Source: Pseudomonas moorei
GTDB taxonomy: Bacteria; Pseudomonadota; Gammaproteobacteria; Pseudomonadales; Pseudomonadaceae
Assembly: GCF_008801475.1 (NCBI RefSeq)
Contig: NZ_VZPP01000007.1
Coordinates: 124,001 to 188,000, forward strand
Length of the DNA: 64,000 nt
Reading direction: 5' to 3'
Shown: positions 25,019 to 33,160 of the stretch, piece by piece
Layout of the letters: each line of letters begins with the position of its first letter
Numbering within the stretch: position 1 is the stretch's first letter
Program-made: the position numbers and the translations under genes
Notes under the pieces: model-generated
What the model was told of the DNA's origin: nothing
The model's input: only the letters and a program-made list of their open reading frames with translations
Databases searched by the model: none

Positions 25019-25758
25019 TGACTCGATACCTGGAAGGCCAGACGGCCATCGTCACCGGCGGCATGCGTGGCATAGGCCTGGGCATTGCCCGGCGCTTGCA
25101 CAGCGCGGGCGCACAGATAGTCATCTGGGACCTGGCGGTCGATGGCTGGGACAGCGTCGCCAACGGCTTTGAACCGGTGATGCGCCAAGCCGTCAACGTC
25201 GCTTCTCTGGCGTCCGTGGAGGCGGGGTTCAAGGAGGTCGTCGCCCAACAGGGGCGCGTCGATATCCTGGTCAACAATGCCGGTATCAATGGGCCGGTAA
25301 CCCCTTGCTGGGAGTACCCGCCAGCTGCCTGGGACCAGGTTATCGCCATCGACCTGACGGGCGTGTTCTATTGCTGCCGCACGGTCATCCCGCACATGCG
25401 CGAGCGCGGCTACGGGCGCATCGTCAATGTCGCCTCGATGGCGGGCAAGGATGGCGTGCAATACATCTCCGGCTATTCGGCGGCGAAGGCCGGTGTCATC
25501 GCGTTCACCAAGGCGGCGGCCAAGGAATTGGCCCAGGACGGCGTACTGCTTAATTGCATCGCGCCGGCCATGGTGGAAACCGGGCTGATGGCGGAAATGA
25601 CCCCCGAGCACATTGCCGCGAGCAAGGCCAAGATTCCCATGGGGCGTTTTCTGCAAATCGAGGAGATCGCCAACATGGTCACCTGGATCGCCGGGCCCGA
25701 ATGCAGCTTCACCACGGGCTTTGTGTTCGACCTCAGCGGCGGGAGGGCAACCTATTGA
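25018..25758 (+). CDS. SDR-family oxidoreductase (2-keto-3-deoxy sugar-acid dehydrogenase-like)
   Basis: About 246 residues of the classical short-chain dehydrogenase type. The cofactor loop TGGMRGIG, the NNAG motif (LVNNAGINGP), and the catalytic Ser and YSAAK (Tyr-x3-Lys) are all present. The last residues, [10 protein letters not shown], match the C-terminus I recall for 2-keto-3-deoxy-L-rhamnonate/L-fuconate dehydrogenases, which fits an acidic-sugar pathway with the upstream lactonase and carrier. The ATG at 25018 follows AAGGAGCAATTTG and overlaps the MFS stop. Confidence 0.85.
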   Translation: MTRYLEGQTAIVTGGMRGIGLGIARRLHSAGAQIVIWDLAVDGWDSVANGFEPVMRQAVNVASLASVEAGFKEVVAQQGRVDILVNNAGINGPVTPCWEYPPAAWDQVIAIDLTGVFYCCRTVIPHMRERGYGRIVNVASMAGKDGVQYISGYSAAKAGVIAFTKAAAKELAQDGVLLNCIAPAMVETGLMAEMTPEHIAASKAKIPMGRFLQIEEIANMVTWIAGPECSFTTGFVFDLSGGRATY

Positions 25759-26612
25759 GCGGCCTGGGTGTAGCGCATCTCACCGCACTTGAGCTTGCGC
25801 CCGCCGTGCTGGTCCGCGAGGCGGCGCGTGCGGGTTTCAGCTCGGTCGGGCTGCGACTGCACCCTGCCATGGCCGGTGGCATCGCTTACCCGTTGGTACC
25901 CGGCAGCCAGGCACTGCGGCAGTTGAAATCTACGCTGGATGCCGAAGGCATGGTGGTCAATGAGATCGAGTTCGTCGAGTTGACGCCGCAAGTGGATGTC
26001 GCTGGACTTGCGTCATTGCTGGAGTCCGGGGCGCAGCTGGGGGCGCGTTGCCTTACGGTGTCGGGCGACGATCCAGAGCCTTCCCGGCTCACGGATAATT
26101 TCGCGGCGGTGTGCCAGTTGGCGGCTGGTTATGGCTTGCGTATCGATCTGGAGTTCATGCGCTGGCGCCACATAGCCAACCTGCAACAGGCCGTCGCGTT
26201 GATCGCGGCGGCGGGCCAGGTCAACGGCGGCGTGCTGCTGGATGCCTTGCACCTGTTTCGCTCCGGCGGCGACGCCACGGCCGTGGCCCGGTTGGACCGA
26301 CGTTACATCCATGGTGTGCAATGGTGCGATGCGCCGGCGCTGGCTCCTGCGGAAGAGGGCATCATCCGCGAAGCCCGCGAGGGACGCTTGCCGCCTGGTC
26401 AGGGCCAACTGCCCTTGGCCGATTTGTTCGATGCGCTACCGCCTCAGGTGCACTGGAGCGTGGAAATCCCAAGCGCCGCAACTGGCGCCCCCGAGCGGCT
26501 GGCTCAAGCTTTCGCGATCACCCGGTCCTGGTTGACCAGCGCACTGAGAGGCGCGCCGATCACATTTCTTCACCCGGCTCAAACATCGGCAAGCGCTGCA
26601 GCATCCAGTTGA
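25755..26612 (+). CDS. Sugar phosphate isomerase/epimerase-like TIM-barrel protein
   Basis: About 285 residues of the AP-endonuclease-2/xylose-isomerase-like barrel. Likely metal-site segments are visible: [35 protein letters not shown] and VQWCDAPAL. Family members isomerise or dehydrate sugar acids and related compounds, and the substrate here is unknown. Translation starts at TTG 25755, overlapping the SDR stop (TTGA), with GGGAGGG upstream. The last 53 bp run into the convergent LysR gene, so the final 17 residues are probably a non-conserved tail. Confidence 0.75.
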   Translation: MSGLGVAHLTALELAPAVLVREAARAGFSSVGLRLHPAMAGGIAYPLVPGSQALRQLKSTLDAEGMVVNEIEFVELTPQVDVAGLASLLESGAQLGARCLTVSGDDPEPSRLTDNFAAVCQLAAGYGLRIDLEFMRWRHIANLQQAVALIAAAGQVNGGVLLDALHLFRSGGDATAVARLDRRYIHGVQWCDAPALAPAEEGIIREAREGRLPPGQGQLPLADLFDALPPQVHWSVEIPSAATGAPERLAQAFAITRSWLTSALRGAPITFLHPAQTSASAAASS

Positions 26613-27483
26613 GCAGCTCTTGGGCGGGGGCGGCCAGGGGACGGCCGGACTTGACCAGCAGTTTCGCCTCGACGCCGAGAAAGATCGGGTGGTCGATGGG
26701 GACGGCCGCCAGGCTGCCCTGGGCGATTTCCCGATAGGCCGCGAATTCTCCCAGCAACGAAGCGAAATCCCCGGCAGCGATCAGGCGCTTGAGGGCTGCC
26801 AGGGAGTTGCTGACCAGCGCCGGGCGGATCTCGATTTTCTCCGCATACTCGAGCATTTTTATCGCATGGCCGATGCCGAACGTGGTGGGCGTCAAGACCA
26901 GTTGGCAGGCGAGCAGGTCTTCGACGGTGGCCGCACGACCGTTCAAGGCCAGTGGATGATCCGGGCGCACCAGCAGCATGACGGGCTGCGATGAGGTTGC
27001 ACGAAAGTCGATCTGCGCGTGCAGCGGCGGATTATAGGCAAGACCGATATGCGCACGGTTTTCTGCCACTTCGTTCATCACGTCATCGACGGGAAGGATG
27101 TCCAGGGTGACATCGAGCTTCGGGTACTGTTTGCAGAACGGCGCGAGCACGTTGTCGACCAGGGCATCGACATAACCCTCACTGATCACCACACGCACAT
27201 GACCTTGCTGCAGGCCCTTGATCGCTTGTAACTGGTCTTCGAGCTTTTCCTGGTGAGACCGGTACCCGCGCCAGAACTCCAGTAAATGCGCGGCGGCCTC
27301 GGTCGGCTGGACACCGCGCGCCTGCCGTTCGAAAAGCCTCGCCCCTAACTCCTGTTCCAGCAACTTGATCTGCCGGGTGATCACCGAGGGGGAGGTGTTG
27401 ATGCTGTCTGCGGCGCCTCGAATCGAGCCGTGGACGAGCACCTCATGAAAATACCGAAGCCGTTGCTGGTTGATCTCGCGCAT
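26560..27483 (-). CDS. LysR-family transcriptional regulator
   Basis: 307 residues. The N-terminal winged helix reads [40 protein letters not shown], where the usual S-Q-P-A-V-S is T-S-P-S-V-I. The effector domain begins [15 protein letters not shown]. This QRLRYF type is found with regulators of carboxylate use. It is divergent from the MFS gene at 27622 and convergent with, and overlapping, the TIM-barrel gene. A candidate operator lies between it and the MFS gene. Confidence 0.85.
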   Translation of the reverse strand: MREINQQRLRYFHEVLVHGSIRGAADSINTSPSVITRQIKLLEQELGARLFERQARGVQPTEAAAHLLEFWRGYRSHQEKLEDQLQAIKGLQQGHVRVVISEGYVDALVDNVLAPFCKQYPKLDVTLDILPVDDVMNEVAENRAHIGLAYNPPLHAQIDFRATSSQPVMLLVRPDHPLALNGRAATVEDLLACQLVLTPTTFGIGHAIKMLEYAEKIEIRPALVSNSLAALKRLIAAGDFASLLGEFAAYREIAQGSLAAVPIDHPIFLGVEAKLLVKSGRPLAAPAQELLNWMLQRLPMFEPGEEM

Positions 27484-27514
27484 GTCGGGTATCCCTGAAA
27501 GCTGCGTTGCCTAT

Positions 27515-27544
27515 AGAGCAACGGTACGCGAACTTAGTTGCTCT
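27515..27544. promoter_or_regulatory. Candidate LysR operator between divergent LysR and MFS genes
   Basis: AGAGCAAC (27515-27522) and GTTGCTCT (27537-27544) form an exact 8-bp inverted repeat with a 14-bp spacer in the 138-bp divergent gap. A run of nine C residues lies downstream at 27582-27590. The position fits binding by the regulator at 26560-27483. Confidence 0.45.
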
Positions 27545-27621
27545 TGCTGGGTTTTTGTCGTCGGGGCACCATCCTTTGGCACCCCCCCCCACCGGCCAAC
27601 AAGAATAAAACGGAGACCCCT

Positions 27622-28935
27622 ATGTCAGCCTTTGTACCGACGGCACGAAGTGGCGCCCTGTCTGCCCTTTACCGCAAGCTCAATGGGCGGCTGCTGCCGC
27701 TGCTGTTCATTTGCTATGTCTTCGCCTATCTGGACCGCATCAACGTCGGTTTTGCCAAACTGCAGATGCAAAGTGATCTCGGGCTTTCCGACGCGGCTTA
27801 TGGCGCAGGGGCCGGTATCTTTTTTCTGGGGTACGTGTTGTTTGAACTGCCCAGCAACCTGATGCTTCCCCGGGTGGGGGCGCGCAAGACATTCAGTCGC
27901 ATTCTGGTGTTGTGGGGCATAACCTCCGCCTGCATGCTCTTTGTCCGCGACGTGCCGACGTTCTACCTGATGCGTTTTCTGCTGGGTGTATTCGAAGCCG
28001 GTTTCGCGCCGGGGATGATCTATTACCTGTCTTGCTGGTACGGTCCGACACGCATGGCCCGCGCCATTGCCATCGTGTTCATCGCCGGGCCCATTGGCGG
28101 CATAGTCGGTGGTCCGCTTTCCGCCTGGCTGATGACCACGCTTTCCGGCATCGGCGGTTTGGCTGGGTGGCAGTGGATGTTTCTGATTGAAGGTCTTCCC
28201 TGCGTGTTCCTCGGTATCCTGACCTTTTTTGTGCTGTCCAATCGGCCCTCGGACGCCCATTGGCTGAGTGCTGAAGAAAAGCAATTGCTGGAGGCAGAAG
28301 TGGGTACATCAGCGGGACAAACCCATTCGTTCAGGGCTGTTTTGCGCGACCCGAAAACCTACGTCCTGGCATCGGCTTACTTCTGCATCATTTTCTCGAT
28401 CTACGCCATGAGCTTCTGGCTGCCGGCCATCCTCAGGGCCCAGGGTGTCGATGACACGCTGCAATTGGGTTGGTATTCCTCTATTCCGTATATCGGGGCC
28501 GCAATCGGCATGTACCTGATAGGGCGCCGATCCGACCGCGTCGGTGAAAGGCGCTACCACTGTGCAGTGCCCGCGGGCATCGGGGCGGTTCTGCTGCTGG
28601 CGTTTCCGTTTGCAGAAGGGCACTGGTGGGTATCGCTGGGGCTGCTGACCGGGGCCACCACCACGATTTTCATGGCTTACACCGTGTTCTGGGCCATGCC
28701 CTCCGAACACATCAAGGGCGAAGCCGCGGCGGGCGGTATCGCCTTCATCAATACCATCGGTCTTTGCGGTGGCTTCTGGGGGCCTGCGGTCATTGGGTGG
28801 GCGAAAACGGCCACCGGTAACATGAACCTGGGCATCGTCGCCGTTGGCTGTGCATCACTTTGCGCGGCAATGGTCATCACTCGCAGCCGATCGCTATCGG
28901 GTGAACACGCTGCACCTCAATACAGCTCTGTGTGA
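27622..28935 (+). CDS. MFS transporter, ACS family
   Basis: About 437 residues. The N-terminal LLFICYVFAYLDRINVGFAKLQM is diagnostic of the anion:cation symporter family (phthalate, tartrate, 4-hydroxyphenylacetate carriers). The ELPSNLMLPRVGARKTFSRI loop follows, and about twelve helices are present. The ATG at 27622 comes after ACGGAGACCCCT. It probably imports the acid processed by the downstream creatininase-like and enolase-superfamily enzymes, and is likely controlled by the divergent LysR gene. Confidence 0.87.
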   Translation: MSAFVPTARSGALSALYRKLNGRLLPLLFICYVFAYLDRINVGFAKLQMQSDLGLSDAAYGAGAGIFFLGYVLFELPSNLMLPRVGARKTFSRILVLWGITSACMLFVRDVPTFYLMRFLLGVFEAGFAPGMIYYLSCWYGPTRMARAIAIVFIAGPIGGIVGGPLSAWLMTTLSGIGGLAGWQWMFLIEGLPCVFLGILTFFVLSNRPSDAHWLSAEEKQLLEAEVGTSAGQTHSFRAVLRDPKTYVLASAYFCIIFSIYAMSFWLPAILRAQGVDDTLQLGWYSSIPYIGAAIGMYLIGRRSDRVGERRYHCAVPAGIGAVLLLAFPFAEGHWWVSLGLLTGATTTIFMAYTVFWAMPSEHIKGEAAAGGIAFINTIGLCGGFWGPAVIGWAKTATGNMNLGIVAVGCASLCAAMVITRSRSLSGEHAAPQYSSV

Positions 28936-29002
28936 TCAGATACCGGCAACTTCAACTGAATCGTCGTGTTCCGCAAGGAACCTTGCAATGGAGATAACTT
29001 AG

Positions 29003-29761
29003 ATGCTTTTACACCTGTCGACCTGGGCCGAAATCGGAGAATTCCTGCAACGCAGTCGGACCATCGTTGTCCCGATCGGTTCGAATGAACAACACGGGCC
29101 TACCGGTCTTTTGGGCACCGACTGGATGTGCCCGGAAATCATTGCCCACGAAGCCCAGAAATCAGCAGACATCTTGATTTCTCCGACTTTCAACATTGGC
29201 ATGGCCCAACACCACCTGGGTTTTCCGGGAACCATTTCACTGCGTCCCTCAACTTTCATCGCCGCCATTGGCGACTGGGTGCGGTCGCTGGCTGCGCACG
29301 GGTTCGAGAAAATCCTGTTCCTCAATGGTCACGGCGGTAATGTCGCCTCGATTGAAGCAGCGTTCTCGGAGCTTTACGCCGAGGCGAGCTTCGCCCGACG
29401 TCCGGCGGGGTTTGCGCTGAAGCTGTGCAACTGGTGGGACCTCGAAGGCATTGGCGAGCTGGCGCGAGAGCAGTTTCCAACCGGCCATGGTGTGCATGCC
29501 ACCCCGTCCGAAATTGCCGTGACCCAATGGGCGTACCCGGACTCGATCAAGTCGGCCGGGTATTCGCCCCAGATCGCCGCGTGGGGGCCCATCCGCGAAG
29601 CACAAGACTTCCGCGCGCGCCATCCGGATGGTCGCATGGGCTCGGACCCGGCTCAGGCAACGCCGGAAAAAGGTCATGCACTGGTGATGATGGCGGCCAA
29701 GGGCCTGGTGCAGGAGCTGGACGCTTTCAGTCGGGAATCGACACCTCACGGCAACGGCTGA
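29003..29761 (+). CDS. Creatininase-family amidohydrolase
   Basis: 252 residues of the creatininase/FapB-like family of metal amidohydrolases. The metal-site motif SNEQHGPTGLLGTD supplies Glu29, His31 and Asp40. The other landmarks are NGHGGN and HATPSEIAVTQW (Glu). Members hydrolyse cyclic amides such as creatinine or formylaminopyrimidines, and some act in hydantoin-like or uncharacterised pathways. The substrate is unknown. It follows the MFS gene by 67 bp and is probably co-transcribed. Confidence 0.85.
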   Translation: MLLHLSTWAEIGEFLQRSRTIVVPIGSNEQHGPTGLLGTDWMCPEIIAHEAQKSADILISPTFNIGMAQHHLGFPGTISLRPSTFIAAIGDWVRSLAAHGFEKILFLNGHGGNVASIEAAFSELYAEASFARRPAGFALKLCNWWDLEGIGELAREQFPTGHGVHATPSEIAVTQWAYPDSIKSAGYSPQIAAWGPIREAQDFRARHPDGRMGSDPAQATPEKGHALVMMAAKGLVQELDAFSRESTPHGNG

Positions 29762-29818
29762 GACACGTCATCGAGGCCAGCTCATTGGGGTCAATGGCTG
29801 TCCGATTGAAAGCTTTGG

Positions 29819-29846
29819 GAAAAAACTGGCGCCCCAATGAGGCGCC
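29819..29846 (-). terminator. Intrinsic terminator of the GntR gene
   Basis: On the minus strand, GGCGCC-TCATTGG-GGCGCC is followed by AGTTTTTT (A-run at 29820-29825 on the plus strand). It lies about 70 bp after the GntR stop codon. The same hairpin may act weakly for the convergent creatininase gene. Confidence 0.7.
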
Positions 29847-29916
29847 TTCAAGGTCGCAGATCACGACCTTCATTCATTTGTAGAACAACAATACAACCAG
29901 CCTCCAGCGTACGAGG

Positions 29917-30651
29917 TCAGAAAAACTTGATCTCGTAACCAAATCGCGAGGCGGCTGCGACGATATGCTGCCCCATGATCTGCCGCGCCGCCGCCGCATT
30001 CCTTTCGCTGAAAGCCTGCACCAGGTCTTCATGTTCCCCGCGTGCCGCATGCGGAATATTGCTGAACACCGGGCCTCGCCGCGCGAAGGTCATGCTGATC
30101 AGGGCACGCATCGGCTCGAGCACCGTGCGGATCATTGTCTCGAGATAATCGTTGCCCGACGCGGCGGCCACGGCGCGATGAAAGTCGAGGTCAGCGTTGA
30201 CGGTTTCCAGCGTCGGTTCACCTTCGTATTGCATTCTCAGGACCGCTGCCTGTATGGCTTTGAGTTTGTGCGGCGTCATGTGCGTCGCCGCCAGCGCAGC
30301 GGCCTGGCTCTCCAGTACGGCCCGCACTTCGAACATGTTGCGGATCGTATTGTCGCCATCGAGCAAGGGCGCACTCGCGCGCGCTGGGGACGGTTCCGGC
30401 GAGGGGGGCGCGGCAGCGACGAACACGCCCACACCCTGGCGGGACTGGATCAGTCCCTGGGCCCGAAGCGTCGCGATGCCTTCGCGAACGACATTCCGGC
30501 TGACGCCGAAATTTTGCGAGAGAAACTGTTCGGTCGGCAGGCGGTCACCCGGCCGCAGTCGTCCGGAGGCAATCTCATCGCTCAACGAGCGGGCGATGTG
30601 CTCGGCCAGATGAGGTCGCCGCGCCACGGGTTGCACATTCATTTCACTCAT
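29917..30651 (-). CDS. GntR-family (FCD) transcriptional regulator
   Basis: 244 residues. The winged helix covers about residues 12-75 (HIARSLSDEIASGRLRPGDRLPTEQFLSQNFGVSRNVVREGIATLR), which is the FadR/LldR style, and the C-terminal FCD domain carries the NADLDFHRAVAAASGN motif. It is divergent from the enolase-superfamily gene at 30915 and most likely regulates it and the AEC carrier. AGAGGGATGAATCCGC precedes the ATG; a second Met at codon 4 is possible. Confidence 0.86.
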   Translation of the reverse strand: MSEMNVQPVARRPHLAEHIARSLSDEIASGRLRPGDRLPTEQFLSQNFGVSRNVVREGIATLRAQGLIQSRQGVGVFVAAAPPSPEPSPARASAPLLDGDNTIRNMFEVRAVLESQAAALAATHMTPHKLKAIQAAVLRMQYEGEPTLETVNADLDFHRAVAAASGNDYLETMIRTVLEPMRALISMTFARRGPVFSNIPHAARGEHEDLVQAFSERNAAAARQIMGQHIVAAASRFGYEIKFF

Positions 30652-30804
30652 GCGGATTCATCCCTCTCACTTGTCTACTTAATCTACATCAGAAGACTTG
30701 TTCCTGACAGTCATAACTGAATTTCATTGTCGACATCAATAAAATAAGTCAATAAAAACAATAGTTTAATGATGATTTAGATCAAAGTCTGCCATGGGTC
30801 AGTA

Positions 30805-30825
30805 GTTGTTCAGTTGAGGAACAAC
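30805..30825. promoter_or_regulatory. Candidate operator upstream of the enolase-superfamily gene
   Basis: GTTGTTC (30805-30811) and GAACAAC (30819-30825) are exact inverted copies with a 7-bp spacer, about 90 bp before the ATG at 30915. The 30652-30914 divergent region is otherwise AT-rich and holds no gene. A GntR/FCD site is the likely meaning, with an RNA hairpin as the alternative. Confidence 0.4.
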
Positions 30826-30914
30826 AGGATGTCTTGTATGTTGTCCTCAACCTGGCACGGGCGAAATCCGAAAGTCGCCGCGCCACCGTTGCAACCTGCT
30901 TGAGGCGTCGTCTT

Positions 30915-32021
30915 ATGAAAATTGCCAGTATTGAAACCATTCCGTTGCGGATTCCCTTCACCACAGGAGGGCGGTCGGCCGGCGGGGTATGGGGGCCGAA
31001 AGACCTGCAGATGGTCGACTCCCTCGTGGTCAAGATCACCACGGATGACGGAATCGTCGGCTGGGGCGAAACCTTCGGCTTCACCGCGATACCGGCGGTG
31101 AAAGTGGTGATCGACACGATCCTCGCGCCCGAATTGATCGGTAGCGATGTCACGCGGCGCGAGAAATTGCAGGGCGATCTGCAGAAGAAGTTTCACGTCT
31201 TCGGTCGCAGCGGCGCGTTCATCTTCGGCCTGTCGGCGATTGATATCGCGCTGTGGGATATCGCTGGCAAAGCGGCCGGCAGACCGATCTACCAACTGCT
31301 TGGCGGCAGTGAAGCCACTTCGCTGGCGGCCTATGCAAGCCTGATCCGCTATGCCGACCCCGAACTCATCCGCGTCAACGTGCAACGCGCGGTCAACAGC
31401 GGTTTCCGCCACCTCAAGCTGCACGAGGTTGACGTCGAGGTCATCCGCGCCGCGTGCGAAGCCGCGGGCCCCGGCGTGGAAATCACCCTCGACGTCAATG
31501 CCCCCTGGACGGTGCGCGAAGCGCTGGACATGACCGAAAAACTTCGCCCGTTGAACCTGCGCTGGATCGAAGAGCCGGTATGGCCACCGGAAAACTATTC
31601 GGGGCTGGCGACAGTGCGCAAGCAGGGCGGCATTCCCGTTGCGGCCGGCGAAAACGCCTCGACCTTGATGGACTTCCAGCACCTGCTTGAAGCCGGTGCG
31701 GTCGATTTCATTCAACCCAGTCCGGCAAAAATGGGTGGCATCACCGAGCTGCAAAAAGTCTATGCACTGGCCAACGCCCACAACGTCACCGTGATGGTTC
31801 ACGCCTTTTATGACGGCCCCGGCCTGCTGGCCGCCGTGCATGGCAGTGCCGCCCTGGGTGGTGCGAAGTCCCTGGTCGAATGGCGTTACTTCGATCTCGA
31901 AGCGCAGCTCTATGGCGACGCGATCATTCCGCGTAACGGCCGCATCGAAGTGCCGCAAGGGCCGGGACTCGGTCTCGAGCCGGACCAGGACGTCATCCGC
32001 GACTACCGCTTCAAACCCTGA
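30915..32021 (+). CDS. Mandelate racemase/muconate lactonizing enzyme family protein
   Basis: About 368 residues of the enolase superfamily. The capping domain is followed by the barrel with metal ligands Asp193 (LDVNAP), Glu219 or Glu220 (RWIEEPVW) and Glu246 (VAAGEN). The second-strand catalytic motif is K168-L-H170 rather than the usual K-x-K. Lys272 (SPAKMGG) and His296 (MVHAFYD) are further acid/base candidates. Such enzymes dehydrate, racemise or cycloisomerise carboxylic acids by abstracting the alpha proton. The flanking GntR regulator and AEC carrier suggest an acid-sugar or similar substrate. Confidence 0.83.
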   Translation: MKIASIETIPLRIPFTTGGRSAGGVWGPKDLQMVDSLVVKITTDDGIVGWGETFGFTAIPAVKVVIDTILAPELIGSDVTRREKLQGDLQKKFHVFGRSGAFIFGLSAIDIALWDIAGKAAGRPIYQLLGGSEATSLAAYASLIRYADPELIRVNVQRAVNSGFRHLKLHEVDVEVIRAACEAAGPGVEITLDVNAPWTVREALDMTEKLRPLNLRWIEEPVWPPENYSGLATVRKQGGIPVAAGENASTLMDFQHLLEAGAVDFIQPSPAKMGGITELQKVYALANAHNVTVMVHAFYDGPGLLAAVHGSAALGGAKSLVEWRYFDLEAQLYGDAIIPRNGRIEVPQGPGLGLEPDQDVIRDYRFKP

Positions 32022-32031
32022 CCGCCCAAGC

Positions 32032-32051
32032 CACCCGGCCTTTGCCGGGTG
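32032..32051 (+). terminator. Hairpin after the enolase-superfamily gene
   Basis: CACCCGGC (32032-32039) and GCCGGGTG (32044-32051) form an 8-bp stem with a 4-nt loop just after the stop at 32021. There is no T-run, so it may be a weak terminator or processing hairpin before the AEC gene. Confidence 0.45.
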
Positions 32052-32131
32052 ATCCCTGCCGACGCAACAGCCGTCGGCCGCGATCGGCGATGGCGACATT
32101 CTTGATAAAAATAAATACGAGGATTGCGGAC

Positions 32132-33073
32132 ATGTTAGACAGAATCGTAGGGCCCATCTTGCCCGTCGCCTTTGTGATCGCGCTGGGCTATATCGCCGGC
32201 AAGCGCGGACGGCTTACCCATTCGGACAGCCTGCTGATCAGCCGGCTGGTACTCGGCTGGATATTCCCGGCGCTGCTGTTTGTCGGGATGGCGAGCACGC
32301 CGCGTGAACAGCTCCTTGATTTCAAGTTCGTCGCGGCCACGTTTATCGGCATCATGGGCATGTACACGATTGCGCTGGCGATCGGCTGGTTCACCACGCG
32401 CAATCTCAAGGTCGCGACGCTCAAGGGCTTCGTGAATGGTTATCCGGACGCGGCCTTCATGGGTATTCCCATCCTCGCCACGATGTACGGCGCCGGCAGC
32501 ATTTATTCGGTGCTCGTGCTGAACCTGGTCGCGAGCCTGGTCATGATCCCGCTGACAACCATGTTGCTCACCATCGCCGATGGAAAGGGCAGTGGTACCC
32601 AGGCGTTCGTGTCGAGCCTGTCGGGAGCGGTGCGTCGTCCGCTGATGTGGGCGCCGGCCCTGGGCATTCTGATCTCGCTGCTGCAGGTCAAGATGCCGCC
32701 GATTGCCGCGGAGTCCCTCACGCTTCTGGGCAAGGCGACGCCTGGCGTATCCCTGCTGTGCCTGGGATTGATCATGTCATCCGAGAAACTGAAGATGTCG
32801 GGTGAAGTCTGGGGCAACCTCGGGCTCAAGCTGTTCATTCACCCGGTATTGATGTTCGCCGCCACTGTCGTACTGGGCACCCACGGGCTTTACGCACAAC
32901 AGATGATCCTGCTTTGCGCGCTTCCGTCGGCGACCATCCCGGCGATGTTCGCCAACCAGACCGGCGCCTATCAGAGTGAGGCCGCGACCTCCATTCTGGT
33001 CAGCACCGTGTTGTCGATCGTGACGTTCTCGGCGGCGATCTACCTGATTGATGGAGGGCTTGCGGCAGCCTGA
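32132..33073 (+). CDS. AEC-family (auxin efflux carrier-like) transporter
   Basis: About 313 residues with ten hydrophobic helices in the usual 5+5 arrangement. VAFVIALGYIAGKRG at the N-terminus and the central hydrophilic loop are typical of the AEC family (malonate, malate and other carboxylate carriers). The C-terminal half includes LPSATIPAMFANQTGAY. The ATG at 32132 follows GAGGATTGCGGAC; an in-frame ATG at 32090 lacks such a site. It probably moves the substrate or product of the enolase-superfamily enzyme. Confidence 0.83.
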   Translation: MLDRIVGPILPVAFVIALGYIAGKRGRLTHSDSLLISRLVLGWIFPALLFVGMASTPREQLLDFKFVAATFIGIMGMYTIALAIGWFTTRNLKVATLKGFVNGYPDAAFMGIPILATMYGAGSIYSVLVLNLVASLVMIPLTTMLLTIADGKGSGTQAFVSSLSGAVRRPLMWAPALGILISLLQVKMPPIAAESLTLLGKATPGVSLLCLGLIMSSEKLKMSGEVWGNLGLKLFIHPVLMFAATVVLGTHGLYAQQMILLCALPSATIPAMFANQTGAYQSEAATSILVSTVLSIVTFSAAIYLIDGGLAAA

Positions 33074-33160
33074 TGGAGGACTCGGCGGATGGCGTGGCGC
33101 TCGTGTCGAGTTGCCACGCCTGCGCGCCATGCCACGCTGTTGTAGGCGCCACCAACGGCC

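Noticed and set aside
26560..26612. Frameshift in the TIM-barrel gene as the cause of the overlap with LysR
   Set aside because: The protein reads continuously through its conserved metal-site segments in one frame, so I treat it as stop loss or natural overlap, not a frameshift.
27578..27600. TGGCAC followed by a C-run, resembling a sigma-54 -24 element ahead of the MFS gene
   Set aside because: No GC-containing -12 element occurs at the required spacing; only C residues follow.
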